From the NCBI RefSeq assembly GCF_021696945.1, contig NZ_JACYHE010000026.1, positions 1 through 64,000 of the forward strand: 64,000 nt of DNA. The letters are read 5' to 3'. Source of the stretch: Streptomyces sp. JJ36 (lineage in GTDB: Bacteria > Actinomycetota > Actinomycetes > Streptomycetales > Streptomycetaceae). This document shows, piece by piece, positions 24,843-32,503 of this stretch (positions are counted from its first letter, which is position 1; the number at the start of each line of letters is the position of its first letter). The notes beneath the pieces were generated by a model. The model searched no databases and was not told where the DNA came from. It worked only from the letters and a program-made list of their open reading frames with translations. Position numbers and translations under genes: made by a program.

Positions 24843-25699
24843 CCGACCTCGCCCGGTTCTCCGTCAACCAGATGACCGTCCGGCAGCTCTCGCTGCCGCA
24901 GCTGGCGGCCGCGTGCGTACGGCTGGGCATCCCGGCCGTGGGCCTGTGGCGGGAACCGGTCGCCGAGCACGGACTGCACGCCACGGCCCGGCTGATGCGG
25001 GATGCGGGACTGTCCGTCAGCACGCTGTGCCGCGGCGGGTTCCTCACCGCCACCGAGCCCGTGGAGCGCCGTGCCGCCCTCGATGACAACCGCGCCGCCG
25101 TCGACGAGGCGGCCACCCTGGGCACCCGGACCCTGGTCCTGGTCTCCGGGGGCCTGCCGCCCGGCAGCCGGGACCTGGCCGCCGCGCGGCGGCGTGTCGC
25201 CGACGCGCTGGCCGAACTGGGACCGTACGCGGCGGAGCGGGGGGTACGGCTGGCCGTCGAGCCGCTGCACCCGATGTACGCGGCCGACCGCTGCGTCGTC
25301 TCCACCCTGAGCCAGGCGCTGGACCTGGCCGCGCCCTTCCCCTCCACGCAGGTGGGCGTGGTGGTGGACAGCTACCACCTGTGGTGGGACGACCGCACGG
25401 CCGCCGGTGTCGACCGCGCCGCCCGGGAGGGCCGCCTCCACGCCTTCCAGCTCGCGGACTGGGTCACCCCGCTTCCGCACGGCGTCCTCACCGGGCGCGG
25501 GCAGCTGGGCGACGGCTGCGTGGACCTGCGCTCGTTCCGCGAGCGGGCCGACGCCGCCGGCTACACCGGCCCCATCGAGGTGGAGCTGTTCAACGACGCG
25601 CTGTGGGCGGAGGACGGCACCGCGGTGCTGGCGCGCACGGTCGAGCGGTACCGCCGCCATGTACTGCCGCCCGGGACGGCCGGGCCCAGCGGGCCCTGA
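24839..25699 (+). CDS. Sugar phosphate isomerase/epimerase-like TIM barrel protein
   Basis: The 286-residue xylose-isomerase-like (AP endonuclease 2 fold) protein has the metal-ligand pattern of IolE/IolI-type enzymes: Glu in VRLAVEPLHPM, Asp and His in VGVVVDSYHLWWD, and Glu in PIEVELFNDALW. It follows DUF993 with a four-base overlap, and the three-gene order oxidoreductase, DUF993, isomerase-like recurs in actinobacteria as I recall. By analogy with inositol and 3-keto-sugar pathways it could catalyse epimerisation, dehydration or beta-elimination of a keto sugar. A GGGCCC-AGC-GGGCCC hairpin at the end of the gene and further inverted sequence at 25722-25743 may terminate the operon. Confidence 0.82.
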   Translation: MTDLARFSVNQMTVRQLSLPQLAAACVRLGIPAVGLWREPVAEHGLHATARLMRDAGLSVSTLCRGGFLTATEPVERRAALDDNRAAVDEAATLGTRTLVLVSGGLPPGSRDLAAARRRVADALAELGPYAAERGVRLAVEPLHPMYAADRCVVSTLSQALDLAAPFPSTQVGVVVDSYHLWWDDRTAAGVDRAAREGRLHAFQLADWVTPLPHGVLTGRGQLGDGCVDLRSFRERADAAGYTGPIEVELFNDALWAEDGTAVLARTVERYRRHVLPPGTAGPSGP

Positions 25700-25881
25700 A
25701 TGCCCGGAGTTCCCGGAGAAGGGGACGCCGTTCGCCGTCTCCACGCCGGTCCGGGACGCCCCCGGCGACCTGCGCGGGCCGGCTCACTCGATGGAGTGGT
25801 ACGAGACGTCGTCGGGCGTTTCGCGGTCAGGTCGGGGCATGTCCCAGGTAATCGGTGCCCCTTCTTCTGCAGGAGTTGATG

Positions 25882-26061
25882 ATGCTGGTCGAAACCCTGA
25901 CTCAGGATGCCCCGGCCCTGGACGCGCAGCTGCTGGAGGACCTGACGGTTCGCCCCGAGGCGCCGGTGAGCGGCGCTCCGCTGCCCAGTCCCGCCACCGC
26001 ATGGCTCCTCATCCTCTCGCCCAGGGAGCCGAAGGAACCGAAGGAGCCCCGGCGCCGGTGA
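25882..26061 (+). CDS. 59-residue peptide, candidate precursor of an undescribed peptide system
   Basis: Start ATG 25882 is the second of two tandem ATGs and has AGGAG six bases upstream; the first (25879) would leave only three. Residues 1-27 are acidic with Leu/Asp/Glu spacing (LTQDAPALDAQLLEDLTVRP), as in leader peptides of ribosomal natural products. Residues 28-37 are Pro/Ser/Gly-rich, 38-46 are hydrophobic (ATAWLLILS), and the end is a charged Pro repeat (REPKEPKEP then RRR). There is no Cys and no classical signal peptide. The stop overlaps the next start (GTGA), so it is coupled to the unknown 277-residue protein and through it to DUF6895 and the serine hydrolase. Precursor, signalling or antitoxin-like roles are all possible; none is shown. 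Confidence 0.6.
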   Translation: MLVETLTQDAPALDAQLLEDLTVRPEAPVSGAPLPSPATAWLLILSPREPKEPKEPRRR

Positions 26062-26891
26062 TCACGGAGCGGTCACGCGCTGCCCACAGCGCCGCGGCCG
26101 ATCTGTTGTCCCGCCGTGCTCTCGGCGTCCTGCGGGAGGCCGAGAGCACGTCCGTGGCGGCCGGGCCCCTGCAGGCGGCAGCGCAGCACGAGCGGACCAC
26201 GGTCCAGGACGCCTGCGAGAAGGCAGCCTCCGGCCCGGCGGTCGTGGCGGCCGCAGTGCGCGTCCTGGGAGCCGACACCCTGGCGCCGTACCTGCTGTCC
26301 GGCCGGGCCCTCCCGCAGGCGGAGTCGGCCGCCGTCCGTCTGAGCCTCTCGGCGCTGCCTCCGGCGCCCCACCCGGCGGCCGCACCGCCGGCCGGCCCGG
26401 AACCACCGTGGACCAGGGCCTGGATCGACTGGGGGCTCGCCACGGTCCTGACCCGTCTCGACCCGGCCGGACCCGGTGTGGCGGCACCCGTCCCGCAAGG
26501 CCCGCCGCAGTGTGGGGACGGTGCGCCCCGTCACCGCCCGGCTGCCCTCCCGGCCGGCCACCAGGGCGGCGGCGAAGGGTGGGTCCCCTGGTCCCTGCGC
26601 ATGGGACAACTGGCGTCCCTGGCCCTGCCCGGTCTGGACGGACCGGTGCACCGGTCCGCACGCTCCGGCGTCCTCGCCCTGGCCCGCGGCGCGACCCGGG
26701 CTCTCCTGCGGACCGACTTCGCCACCGCGGCACGCATCGCCCGCTGGCTGGCCTGGCTGGCGGCCGACGATGTCGTCCTCCCGGTGGATGTCGCCCTGCT
26801 GACCCAGGACATCGCGCTGCGCGGGGGCGGTGACCGCTGCCTGCTGGACACAGCGATCTCCCACCGGCTCCTCGGCCTGGAGAACCCATGA
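26058..26891 (+). CDS. Unknown 277-residue protein of the peptide operon
   Basis: The GTG at 26058 overlaps the peptide stop. The product is soluble and helical: an Ala/Glu-rich N-terminal half (ADLLSRRALGVLREAESTS and further helices), a Pro/Gly-rich linker around residues 95-175, and a better ordered C-terminal 100 residues (WSLRMGQLASLALPGLDG, ARSGVLALARGATRALL, ARIARWLAWLAADDVVLPVDV, LLDTAISHRLLGL). I recognise no family. Its end overlaps the DUF6895 start. The C-terminal half has the same helix-rich feel as DUF6895, so the two may be partners or distant relatives (inference). Confidence 0.75.
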   Translation: MITERSRAAHSAAADLLSRRALGVLREAESTSVAAGPLQAAAQHERTTVQDACEKAASGPAVVAAAVRVLGADTLAPYLLSGRALPQAESAAVRLSLSALPPAPHPAAAPPAGPEPPWTRAWIDWGLATVLTRLDPAGPGVAAPVPQGPPQCGDGAPRHRPAALPAGHQGGGEGWVPWSLRMGQLASLALPGLDGPVHRSARSGVLALARGATRALLRTDFATAARIARWLAWLAADDVVLPVDVALLTQDIALRGGGDRCLLDTAISHRLLGLENP

Positions 26892-27814
26892 GCACGGACC
26901 TGGCCCGCCTCGCCCACCAGATCAGGTCCCGCGCCCTGGACTGGCTGCACACCCACCGCCGAGCGGGAGCACCGGCCGGCGAGGACATCAGCACGGACCC
27001 GGAGGCCTACAAGGCGCTGGGGGAGACGGCGCTGACCGCCTGTCTGGTCCTGCGCGACGGTGCCGCCGGCAGCCGCGACTGCGCAGTGGCCCGCGCACTG
27101 CTGGACTTCTGCTGGACGGAGACGGAACACGGCACGCTGCTGTACCAGCGAATGCTGCGCCATCCCCTGGCCACCGACGCCCTGGAGATCTACGCCCATT
27201 TCGCCCGGTCCGGCTACCGTCACCCCGGCATGGAACGGCTGATCCCGCACGTCGTCGCGGCGGGCACCGCGCACGTCGCGGAGCAGCAGCCCAACCGGCG
27301 GCTCGCCGTCGCCAACGCCCTGCGCATCACCGGCCACACCACGGCAGCCCCCGCCTGGGAGACACTGACCCGTGCCACCTGGCTCGGCAGCACCCCGCAG
27401 CCCTGGCACATCGACTGGATGACCGGCTACGCCGTCACCCACACCGTCTTCCACCTCACCGACTGGGGCCGGCAACCGAGCGGCCTGCCCGACGACATGG
27501 CCGCCTACCTCACCCGCTGGCTGCCGGTGTGGACGGACATCTGGACGGAGGCCTGCCAGTGGGACCTGGTGGGCGAACTCCTGATCGTCGGCAACTGCCT
27601 GCCCGAGCCCTGCACCGAGGCCGGCGACTGGCACCGCCTGGCGGAACTCCAGCACCCGGACGGCCTGACACCCCGGGACGACCAGCCTGTCGACGACGAC
27701 CCCGTCACCCGCTTCCGGGACCACCAGCACACCACCATCGTGGCCGCCGTCGCCGCAACAGTGGCCTTGGCCCGCGCCCTGGGCGCCCCTCCCGCACCCG
27801 CAGGGCGGACATGA
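26888..27814 (+). CDS. DUF6895 family protein
   Basis: The 308-residue soluble protein is all-helical by appearance, with features I associate with DUF6895: ARALLDFCWTETEHGTLLYQRML, EIYAHFARSGYRHPGMERLI and the conserved-looking DWMTGYAVTHTVFHLTDWG, then WTEACQWDLVGELLIVGNC. The repeated helix pairs suggest an alpha/alpha toroid. His, Asp and Cys in these blocks could form an active or metal site. The function of the family is unknown. It overlaps both neighbours by four bases (ATGA), a sign of stoichiometric expression with the peptide and the hydrolase. Confidence 0.7.
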   Translation: MSTDLARLAHQIRSRALDWLHTHRRAGAPAGEDISTDPEAYKALGETALTACLVLRDGAAGSRDCAVARALLDFCWTETEHGTLLYQRMLRHPLATDALEIYAHFARSGYRHPGMERLIPHVVAAGTAHVAEQQPNRRLAVANALRITGHTTAAPAWETLTRATWLGSTPQPWHIDWMTGYAVTHTVFHLTDWGRQPSGLPDDMAAYLTRWLPVWTDIWTEACQWDLVGELLIVGNCLPEPCTEAGDWHRLAELQHPDGLTPRDDQPVDDDPVTRFRDHQHTTIVAAVAATVALARALGAPPAPAGRT

Positions 27815-28932
27815 CCGCCCGCGCCTCCGCCCACGCCCGTGACCCGGCAGACGATGCCGGCCCTCTGCTCGACCCCACCCTGGTGCGGCAGGCGACCCGA
27901 AGGCTGCGGTCCGCGGCGCCCGGTGCCAGCACGGTGGCGATCGGCCTGCACCGCAGGGGCCGCCGTGCCCTCGTGGTGCAGGGTCACACCGCACACCACG
28001 ACGGGGTGCCTGCCGACACGGCCACCCGCTTCGAGATCGGATCCCTCACCAAGACCTTCACCGCCGTGCTGCTGGCCGAACAAGCAGCCCGCGGAGAACT
28101 GGACCACCACGACCCCCTCGCCCGCCACCTTCCCGCCGGCGCCAGCCTGCCCCCGAAGGGCTCCGGCATCACCCTCACCCACCTCGCCACCCACACCTCC
28201 GGACTGCCCCACACACCGCCCGGACTGCCCTACCTCCTGCCCTGCGTGCTGCGCCGCCCTCTCCCGCGGCTGCTGGCCGCCCCCTACGCCGGCTTCACCA
28301 CCCGGGACGCGCTGCACGCACTGGCCCGCAGCCGCCTTCGGGCCACTCCCGGCACACGTATGCGCTACTCCAACTTCGGCGTCGGACTGCTGGGCCACGC
28401 CCTCACCCACGCGGCCGGCGACACCTCCTACGCCACCCTGCTCCACACCCGGGTTCTGCGGCCCCTCGGACTGCGTACCACCGACGCCGCCACCAGCCCT
28501 CCCTCCGCCTTCACCCAGGTCACCGGCTACTGGCGCCACCGCCCCCTGCCTCCGTTCCGCTTTCCCGGACTGGCCGCGGCAGGGGCCCTACGGGCCGGCG
28601 TACGGGATCTCCTCGCGCTCGCCGAGGCTCTCCTCGATCCCGCTTCGGCCGGCGTACCGCCCACCTTGCGTACCGCCCTCCATGATGTACGGCGACCGCG
28701 GATCCGCATGCGGCGCGGCAACGGCGTGGCACTGGTTTGGCACATCCGCACCCGCCCCGACGGGACGCGCCTGTACTACCACGCAGGCGCCACCTTCGGC
28801 TGCACCAGCTTCGCCGGCTTCAGTCCGCACCACGGCACAGCCCTGGTCGCCCTGGCGAACACCTCCTCAGCGCACGGCAACACCCTCGTCCAGGAGGCGT
28901 ACGACGTCCTGATCGGCCTCCTCGGCGGGTAA
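27811..28932 (+). CDS. Beta-lactamase-fold serine hydrolase
   Basis: The 373-residue protein has the complete penicillin-recognising active site: nucleophile S78-x-x-K81 in GSLTKTFTA, Y186-S-N188 in MRYSNFGVGLLGHAL, and H324-A-G326 in YYHAGATFGCTSF as the third motif. Such class C-like enzymes hydrolyse esters or amides, D-peptides or lactams. No signal peptide is visible, so it is probably cytoplasmic, unusual for a cell-wall enzyme and consistent with acting on an intracellular peptide or ester. It is the last gene of the coupled four-gene operon. A role in cutting or releasing the operon's peptide is an inference. Confidence 0.85.
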   Translation: MTARASAHARDPADDAGPLLDPTLVRQATRRLRSAAPGASTVAIGLHRRGRRALVVQGHTAHHDGVPADTATRFEIGSLTKTFTAVLLAEQAARGELDHHDPLARHLPAGASLPPKGSGITLTHLATHTSGLPHTPPGLPYLLPCVLRRPLPRLLAAPYAGFTTRDALHALARSRLRATPGTRMRYSNFGVGLLGHALTHAAGDTSYATLLHTRVLRPLGLRTTDAATSPPSAFTQVTGYWRHRPLPPFRFPGLAAAGALRAGVRDLLALAEALLDPASAGVPPTLRTALHDVRRPRIRMRRGNGVALVWHIRTRPDGTRLYYHAGATFGCTSFAGFSPHHGTALVALANTSSAHGNTLVQEAYDVLIGLLGG

Positions 28933-29236
28933 CGCGGGCCTTTGCCCACCACCAGCAGGCCGAAGCGGGCACGCACGGGCCCGTACGCCATGACTCCGTC
29001 GACAGGTGGGCAGAAAGCGCTGCCTCACTCCCCTGCAGGTCGCCCGCTCAGGCGTGCCTGCTGGGCGGCGTAGAGGGCGACGACGGGGCCGCATGGGCCA
29101 CTGTCCGCGGCCGGCCTTCCCGTCGGGATTCCCAATCGGTTGCCGCCTTTGAGGAGCGCTCGCACCGAAGCCGAGCCGGATGCCGAGGAAACCGCTGGAC
29201 ACAGGTGTGCGGGGCGATGAGACGGGTCGCCCCCTG

Positions 29237-29250
29237 TGCAAGCGGTTGCA
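29237..29250. promoter_or_regulatory. Operator site 3 of the uronate regulon
   Basis: TGCAAGCGGTTGCA is an interrupted palindrome (TGCAA-N4-TTGCA) identical in 12 of 14 bases to operator 1 at 11826-11839 and sharing the CAAGCGGTTG core with operator 2. It lies 10 bases upstream of the -35 box of the pectate lyase promoter. Confidence 0.7.
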
Positions 29251-29260
29251 CCACACCCCC

Positions 29261-29288
29261 TTGACGCAGAAAGCGCTTTCCCTACTCT
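29261..29288 (+). promoter_or_regulatory. Pectate lyase promoter with internal AAGCGCTT operator
   Basis: TTGACG (29261-29266) and TACTCT (29283-29288) are 16 bases apart. The perfect palindrome GAAAGCGCTTTC (29269-29280) fills the spacer, where a LacI-family repressor would exclude polymerase. Together with operator 3 this gives two stacked, different operators. Confidence 0.7.
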
Positions 29289-29330
29289 CGGGGGGACACG
29301 TCAAGGCTCATCCTCGAGAAGGGGTAAGCG

Positions 29331-32300
29331 GTGAGACGATCATTAACGCGTCGGCTCGTGTCGACGCTCGCCACGACGGCCGTGGTGACGGCTGGTCTGG
29401 CCCTGCCGGCGTCCCAGGCGTCGGCGCAGGCCGGTGGTGCCACGGGCTACGCCACCCAGAACGGCGGTACGACCGGCGGTGCGGGCGGGCAGACGGTCCG
29501 GGCCACCACCGGTACCGAGATCCACGAGGCCCTGTGTACCCGGGCCGGCACCGGCACTCCGGTCGTCATCGAGGTCGAGGGGACGATCAACCACGGCAAC
29601 ACCAGCAAGGTCTCCGGTGACAGTTGCGACACCGACGACGACAGGATCGAGCTCAAGCGGGTCAGCAACGTCACCCTGGTCGGCGTCGGCAGCGGGGCCG
29701 TCTTCGATCAGGTGGGCATCCACATCCGCGAGTCCAGCAACATCATCATCCGGAACGTGACCGTCCGGAACGTCCGGAAGTCCGGCTCGCCCACCTCCAA
29801 CGGCGGTGACGCGATCGGCATGGAGAGCGACGTCCGGAACGTCTGGGTCGATCACACCACGCTCGAGGCGTCGGGCGGGGAGTCGGAGGGCTTTGACGGC
29901 CTCTTCGACATGAAGGACGACACCCGGTACGTCACCCTGTCCTACAGCGTGCTGCGCAACTCGGGCCGCGGCGGTCTCGTCGGCTCCAGCGAGAGCGACA
30001 CGTCGAACAACTTCATCACGTTCCACCACAACCGGTACGAGAACATCGACTCCCGGGCCCCCTTGCTGCGTGCCGCCACGGCACACATGTACAACAACCA
30101 CTACGCCGGCCTCGCGAAGTCCGGGATCAACTCCCGGGTGGGCGCCCGCGCGAAGGTGGAGAACAACTACTTCGAGGACTCCAGGGACGTCCTGGGCACC
30201 TTCTACACCAACGAGCGGGGCTACTGGCAGGTCAGCGGCAACATCTACGACAACGTGACCTGGTCGGACGAGGGCGACGAGAACCACCCCGCCGGGCCCG
30301 ACCCGCAGTCCACCACGACGGTGAGCGTGCCGTACTCGTACGAGCCCGACGACGCCGGCTGCGTGCGGGAGGTGCTGGACCAGACCGCGGGCGCCGGCAA
30401 GGGCAACCGCACCTCGGACGGCGACTGCGAGGCGGAGGACCCGGCCGACCCGGGCCCGACCGATCCTCCGACCGACCCGGACCCGACCGATCCCCCCGGC
30501 GGGACCAACCTCAGCCTCGGGGCCGGCGCCGACGGTTCCGGCAAGGCCGACGGGACCAGCTACGGGAACGTCATCGACGGAGACCTGAGCACCTACTGGT
30601 CGCCGAGCGGCACGACCGGTCGCATCTCGGTCAAGTGGGGCTCCGGCACCACGGTGTCCACCGTCAACATCCGCGAGGCGGCCGGATCCGAAGGCACCAT
30701 CGGCTCCTGGCGGGTCGTGAACCACGACACCGGCGCCGTCCTCACCACCGGCAGCGGAGCGGGTGTCCTCACCTTCGACCCGACGACGCTGCGAAAGATC
30801 GACTTCGAGATCACCGGTGCGAACGGCACACCGCGCGTCGCCGAGTTCGAGACCTACGCCGGCTCACCGCCGGACGACGGCGACAGTGGCGGTGGCACCG
30901 GCGACGGCGAGGCGGTGCGGCTCGAGGCCGAGTCCCCCCCGGCGATGTGCGACGGCTCGCTCGACAACGACCACTCCGGCTACTCCGGCAGCGGGTTCTG
31001 CAACACCGGCAACGCCTCGGGCGCGGCGGCCGGGTTCACCCTCGACGCCGGGAGCGCCGGAGAGGCGACCCTGACCGCCGGGTACGCCAACGGCACCTCG
31101 GCCGGCCGGGGCGCGACCGTGGAGGTCAACGGCTCGACGGTGGCTTCGGTCCCGTTCGAGCCGACCGGCGCCTGGGACAGCTGGTCCACCGAGAGCGTCA
31201 CCGTGCCGCTGAACGCGGGCACCAACACGGTCCGGCTGGTCGCCACCGGTCCGCAGGGCCTGCCGAACATCGACTACCTGGACTCCTCGCTGGGCGGCCC
31301 GCCGGACGGCGGCGGTGACACCCCGCCGCCGTCGGGCGACGAGATCTTCGTGGCTCCGGGCGGCAGCCACAGCGCCTCCGGCACCGAGTCCGACCCGACG
31401 ACGCTCACCTCGGCGATCGACCGGATCGAGCCCGGCGGGACGATCTACCTCCGCGGCGGTACGTACGACTTCTCCGAGACGGTGCACATCGAGCCGGGGA
31501 ACGACGGCCTGCCGGGCGACCGCAACGAGCTGTTCGCCTACCCCGGGGAGACACCCGTGCTGAACTTCTCGGCGCAGAGTGAGGACTCGTCCAACCGGGG
31601 ACTCGCCATCGGTGGCGACCGGTGGCACCTCGACGGCATCACCGTCGAGCGGGCCGGCGACAACGGAATCCTGCTGGGCGGTGACGACACCATCATCGAG
31701 CGGGTGACCACCCGGTACAACCGCGACACCGGGCTGCAACTGTCGCGGTACACCGCCGGGGCCCCCAGGGCGGAGTGGCCTTCGAACAACCTGATCGTCA
31801 GTTCCGTCTCGCACGACAACGCCGACTCCGACGGTGAGGACGCCGACGGCTTCGCCCCGAAACTCACCGTCGGTGAGGGGAACGTGTTCCGCTACACCGT
31901 GGCGTACAACAACATCGACGACGGCTACGACCTGTACACGAAGTCGGAGACGGGCCCGATCGGCGAGGTCACCATCGAACACTCCCTGGCGCTCGGCAAC
32001 GGCTCGCTCTCCGACGGCTCCCAGCACTCGAGCGGAGACCGCAACGGCTTCAAGCTCGGCGGCTCGGACATCGAGGTGGACCACCACGTCCACCACAGCA
32101 TCGCCTTCGAGAACGGCAAGCACGGGTTCACCTACAACTCGAACCCCGGCACCATGACCCTCTCGAACAACCTGAGCGTCGGCAACGGGGAACGCAACTT
32201 CCAGTTCGACGGCGGCTCCTCGGTGTTCCGGAACAACACCTCGTGCGACAGCGGCTCGACCGACCGCTACGAGGGGGACGCCGACGGGTCGAACCAGTTC

Positions 32301-32414
32301 TGGGACGGATCCAACGGTTCCCGGTGCGCCCCGTACGCGGGCTCCCTGGACTGGCGCTTCGACTCCAGCGGCCGCCTCGTGGTCACCATCGGCGGCAGCG
32401 AGGTCGACCTGTAA
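29331..32414 (+). CDS. Secreted bifunctional pectate lyase, PL1 - CBM - CBM35 - PL9
   Basis: The 1027-residue protein has an Arg-rich signal peptide (cleavage near ASQASAQA, residue 32-34). Residues about 50-350 are a PL1 pectate lyase: NVWVDHTTL and EGFDGLFDMKDD (calcium Asp), FITFHHNRYENIDSRAPLLR (catalytic Arg region) and HMYNNHYAG. A Pro/Asp/Thr linker (about 368-390) leads to a discoidin-like carbohydrate module (392-510). A CBM35 follows (525-652; starts VRLEAESP, ends NIDYLDSS), a type known to bind uronic acids. Residues 669-1027 form a PL9 lyase with EIFVAPGGSHSASG and the catalytic-lysine motif ADGFAPKLT. Both domains cleave polygalacturonate by beta-elimination with calcium. GTG 29331 follows AAGGGG. 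Confidence 0.88.
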   Translation: MRRSLTRRLVSTLATTAVVTAGLALPASQASAQAGGATGYATQNGGTTGGAGGQTVRATTGTEIHEALCTRAGTGTPVVIEVEGTINHGNTSKVSGDSCDTDDDRIELKRVSNVTLVGVGSGAVFDQVGIHIRESSNIIIRNVTVRNVRKSGSPTSNGGDAIGMESDVRNVWVDHTTLEASGGESEGFDGLFDMKDDTRYVTLSYSVLRNSGRGGLVGSSESDTSNNFITFHHNRYENIDSRAPLLRAATAHMYNNHYAGLAKSGINSRVGARAKVENNYFEDSRDVLGTFYTNERGYWQVSGNIYDNVTWSDEGDENHPAGPDPQSTTTVSVPYSYEPDDAGCVREVLDQTAGAGKGNRTSDGDCEAEDPADPGPTDPPTDPDPTDPPGGTNLSLGAGADGSGKADGTSYGNVIDGDLSTYWSPSGTTGRISVKWGSGTTVSTVNIREAAGSEGTIGSWRVVNHDTGAVLTTGSGAGVLTFDPTTLRKIDFEITGANGTPRVAEFETYAGSPPDDGDSGGGTGDGEAVRLEAESPPAMCDGSLDNDHSGYSGSGFCNTGNASGAAAGFTLDAGSAGEATLTAGYANGTSAGRGATVEVNGSTVASVPFEPTGAWDSWSTESVTVPLNAGTNTVRLVATGPQGLPNIDYLDSSLGGPPDGGGDTPPPSGDEIFVAPGGSHSASGTESDPTTLTSAIDRIEPGGTIYLRGGTYDFSETVHIEPGNDGLPGDRNELFAYPGETPVLNFSAQSEDSSNRGLAIGGDRWHLDGITVERAGDNGILLGGDDTIIERVTTRYNRDTGLQLSRYTAGAPRAEWPSNNLIVSSVSHDNADSDGEDADGFAPKLTVGEGNVFRYTVAYNNIDDGYDLYTKSETGPIGEVTIEHSLALGNGSLSDGSQHSSGDRNGFKLGGSDIEVDHHVHHSIAFENGKHGFTYNSNPGTMTLSNNLSVGNGERNFQFDGGSSVFRNNTSCDSGSTDRYEGDADGSNQFWDGSNGSRCAPYAGSLDWRFDSSGRLVVTIGGSEVDL

Positions 32415-32449
32415 CCCGTACGGCCGACAGCGCCGCAGCCGCCTCGATG

Positions 32450-32481
32450 CCGGCCCGCCCGGAAGGAACCGGGCGGGCCGG
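32450..32481. terminator. Strong bidirectional hairpin
   Basis: CCGGCCCGCCCGG pairs perfectly with CCGGGCGGGCCGG around AAGGAA, midway between the pectate lyase stop (32414) and the TerC stop (32504), which converge. Confidence 0.85.
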
Positions 32482-32503
32482 CCGCCCCAGGCCTGTCAGG
32501 CGG

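Larger units (their letters stand above)
28933..29330 (+). other. Intergenic region before pectate lyase
   Basis: This 398-base stretch holds no supported gene. Its last 100 bases carry the two operators and the promoter listed separately. Small open frames at 29048-29254 on the - strand have no recognisable domain. Confidence 0.5.

Noticed and set aside
27811..28932. Reading the serine hydrolase as a beta-lactam resistance gene
   Set aside because: Active-site motifs are shared by a very broad hydrolase family; lack of a signal peptide and the peptide-operon context argue against a resistance role.
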